Assembly: GCF_016862195.1 (NCBI RefSeq)
Contig: NZ_BOMM01000009.1
Span: forward strand, 124,001-188,000
Origin: Paractinoplanes ferrugineus
Lineage (GTDB): Bacteria; Actinomycetota; Actinomycetes; Mycobacteriales; Micromonosporaceae
Reading direction: 5' to 3'
DNA: 64,000 bases
The position numbers were made by a program, and so were the translations under genes. Below the pieces are notes generated by a model that saw only the letters and a list, made by a program, of their open reading frames with translations, searched no databases and was not told where the DNA came from. Below, piece by piece: positions 62,682 to 64,000 of the stretch. Each line of letters begins with the position of its first letter. Within the stretch, counting starts at the first letter, position 1.

Positions 62682-63386
62682 CTACTTCATGGTGGAGAGC
62701 ACCAGGTCGACGGCGCGCTCGATGGCCGCCCGGGAAGTGTCGTCGTCGTCCAGGATGTCGAAGCTGTGCCGGCCGTGCGGCACCTCGACGATGTCCGGCC
62801 GGATCTTGGCGGCCGCGATGAACGCCTTGATCCCGGCCAGGACCGGCGGGTAGTCCGCGCCCGCCCGGGTCAGCACGATCGGCAGGTCACCGGCCTCCGT
62901 CACGGCCTCCACCGGGCGGAAACGCGGCTCGTCGGGCAGACCCGGAAACTGGGCCAGCAGCGCGTAGGTAAGCGCCACGCAGCGCAGCCAGGCCGGCGGT
63001 TCGCGCAGGTAGTCGGCGCTGAGCAGGCCACCGCCGGAGAAGAACCACAAGGCGATGCGGCCGCCGTCGACCCGCGGATCGGAACGCAGCGTCTCCACCG
63101 CCGCGCGCACGTCATCAGCGGCCGTGGCGTAATCGGCGGGCGTGTGCAGCCCATGGTCGACCACGGCACCCATCACGCCGCGACCGGCGACCAGCGACGC
63201 GTAGGCCTGGAACATCGGCCAGTCCCGCGGAGTCGGGCGCTGCTCGGCCGGAACCGGACCACCATGCACGAACAGCACCGCCGGCCGGCGCCGCGCCCCG
63301 TCGTCGGGCGGATAGAGATCGACCGCACCCAGTCGCTCGGCGGGGCGGATCGTGACCGGCAGGACGAGCGGCTTGAGGATGTCCAT
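62682..63386 (-). CDS. Alpha/beta hydrolase (dienelactone hydrolase-like)
   Basis: A 234-residue hydrolase fold. VLFVHGGP forms the oxyanion region, and the nucleophile elbow reads FFSGGG, with Phe where GxSxG enzymes have Gly. The acid is probably in the DLPIVLTRAGAD region and the His is in PHGRHSFD. Substrate unknown. It converges with the kinase gene, 16 bases apart. The ATG at 63386 is chosen; an in-frame TTG at 63416 would add ten residues. Confidence 0.82.
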   Translation of the reverse strand: MDILKPLVLPVTIRPAERLGAVDLYPPDDGARRRPAVLFVHGGPVPAEQRPTPRDWPMFQAYASLVAGRGVMGAVVDHGLHTPADYATAADDVRAAVETLRSDPRVDGGRIALWFFSGGGLLSADYLREPPAWLRCVALTYALLAQFPGLPDEPRFRPVEAVTEAGDLPIVLTRAGADYPPVLAGIKAFIAAAKIRPDIVEVPHGRHSFDILDDDDTSRAAIERAVDLVLSTMK

Positions 63387-63439
63387 GCCCAGCAGGCTAG
63401 CCACGACGATCGGCAACCACGATCGGATATCGGACGACG

Positions 63440-63467
63440 AAAGGCCCGGTCTTTTGACCGAGCCTTT
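63440..63467 (-). terminator. Terminator of tRNA-His
   Basis: Stem AAAGGC/GCCTTT plus CGGTC/GACCG around a TTTT loop, 14 bases past the tRNA on the minus strand, ending in TTTCG. Confidence 0.85.
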
Positions 63468-63480
63468 CGAACATCTTGCA

Positions 63481-63557
63481 TGGGGTGACCGACGGGACTT
63501 GAACCCGCGACCCCCGGGACCACAACCCGGTGCTCTACCAGCTGAGCTACGACCACC
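63481..63557 (-). tRNA. tRNA-His (GTG)
   Basis: A cloverleaf with acceptor GTGGTCG/CGGTCAC, the G at -1 opposite C73 that is specific to tRNA-His, anticodon loop TTGTGGT giving anticodon GTG, T arm GCGGG-TTCAAGT-CCCGT, and encoded 3' CCA (63481-63483). Confidence 0.97.
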
Positions 63558-63645
63558 ATGCTGAACGGGAACTCAACCCGTCGCGCCGGACAATCATAGC
63601 GGGCACCCGGCGGGCTTCGTCGAGCGGGTTACCCGGACGAGTCGG

Positions 63646-64000
63646 TCACAGCTCCGCGGCGATCGCCTTGGCCGTCTCGACGTCCGGGCCCGGCAGCGGC
63701 ACGAAGATCGTCCGGCGGTAGTACTCCAACTCGCGGATGCTCTCCCGGATGTCGGCCAGGGCCCGGTGGGACAGGCCCTTCGGCGGCTGCCCGAAGTACA
63801 CCCTCGGGTACCACCGGCGGCACAACTCCTTGATCGAGGAGACGTCGATCATGCGGTAGTGCAGGAACGCGTCCAGGGCCGGCATGTCGCGGGCCAGGAA
63901 ACCCCGGTCAGTGGCGATGGAATTGCCACACAACGGCGCGGTGCGCGGATTGGGGACGAACTCCTTGACGTACGCCAAGACCTGCTCCTCGGCCTCGGCC
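63646..64000 (-). CDS. orn: Oligoribonuclease, C-terminal part (5' end outside window)
   Basis: The last 117 codons of the DEDDh 3'-5' exoribonuclease that clears 2-5-base RNA fragments and pGpG. The reading [36 protein letters not shown] is diagnostic: it contains the third catalytic Asp, and [11 protein letters not shown] contains the catalytic His and last Asp. The frame is open across the window edge ([14 protein letters not shown]), so the true start is beyond 64000. It lies near tRNA-His, an arrangement common in actinobacteria. Confidence 0.96.
   Translation of the reverse strand, partial: AEAEEQVLAYVKEFVPNPRTAPLCGNSIATDRGFLARDMPALDAFLHYRMIDVSSIKELCRRWYPRVYFGQPPKGLSHRALADIRESIRELEYYRRTIFVPLPGPDVETAKAIAAEL

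Overview
The window is high-GC actinobacterial DNA with strong third-position GC, frequent GTG and TTG starts and many 4-base stop/start overlaps. Secreted glycosidases carrying CBM2 modules, a perfect TGGGAGCGCTCCCA (CebR/LacI-type) operator, NucA/NucB-like secreted proteins, Roadblock-family regulators and SigE-type sigma factors suggest a filamentous, plant-polymer-degrading member of the Micromonosporaceae (Actinoplanes-like). This placement is an inference from gene content. No phage, insertion sequence or CRISPR array is visible.

Layout. 1-5.2 kb: a ketoacyl-ACP synthase III-like gene with an altered catalytic triad (cut by the window edge), an MHYT membrane sensor, a lipoprotein and two tandem L,D-transpeptidases. 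5.4-12 kb: tRNA-Lys and a loose region with two gene remnants (SDR and alpha/beta hydrolase), an M20 peptidase, a methyltransferase preceded by a tiny ORF, a GH27-CBM2 alpha-galactosidase under a LacI-type operator, and a MerR regulator. 12-18 kb: cold-shock protein, membrane Ser/Thr kinase, acyl-CoA ligase and an IPT-domain secreted protein. 18-25 kb: HxxxDG acyltransferase, SGNH lipoprotein, TadG-like protein, CE4 deacetylase-CBM2, and a sigma factor translationally coupled to a HAF-repeat membrane protein. 25-30 kb: a 22-bp repeat array in a convergent gap, a DMT-type membrane protein, and a three-gene overlapping cluster (YVTN propeller, ECF sigma, zinc anti-sigma).

30-40 kb: ROK regulator facing a DUF1479 dioxygenase; TetR regulator facing a DrrAB-like ABC exporter with a shared operator; then a tightly packed HtrA-like protease, MoxR, DUF58, VWA, VWA block. 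40-47 kb: two pectin methylesterases, a ricin-lectin membrane protein, a Roadblock protein, a GH43 enzyme and an AlkX/YcaQ-type glycosylase. Several of the polysaccharide genes share a GTAAGCG-type element. 47-54 kb: LuxR-like regulator, PASTA protein, ornithine-type decarboxylase, isochorismatase-fold hydrolase, and an NMT1-type ABC importer with two different permeases. 54-64 kb: a degenerate NucA/NucB protein, a clan GH-A arabinofuranosidase-like enzyme with FnIII and CBM2 (second perfect operator), a trypsin-like protease, an operon pairing a PrnB-like putative heme protein with a hybrid histidine kinase, a hydrolase, tRNA-His and the 3' part of oligoribonuclease.

Main themes are secreted plant cell-wall degradation (GH27, GH43, GH-A, CE4, two CE8) under LacI-like control, envelope remodelling and sensing, and several sigma/anti-sigma units. 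The least familiar pieces are the S-H-D KASIII homolog, the PrnB-like/histidine kinase pair, the 27-codon ORF before the methyltransferase, and the 22-bp repeat array.
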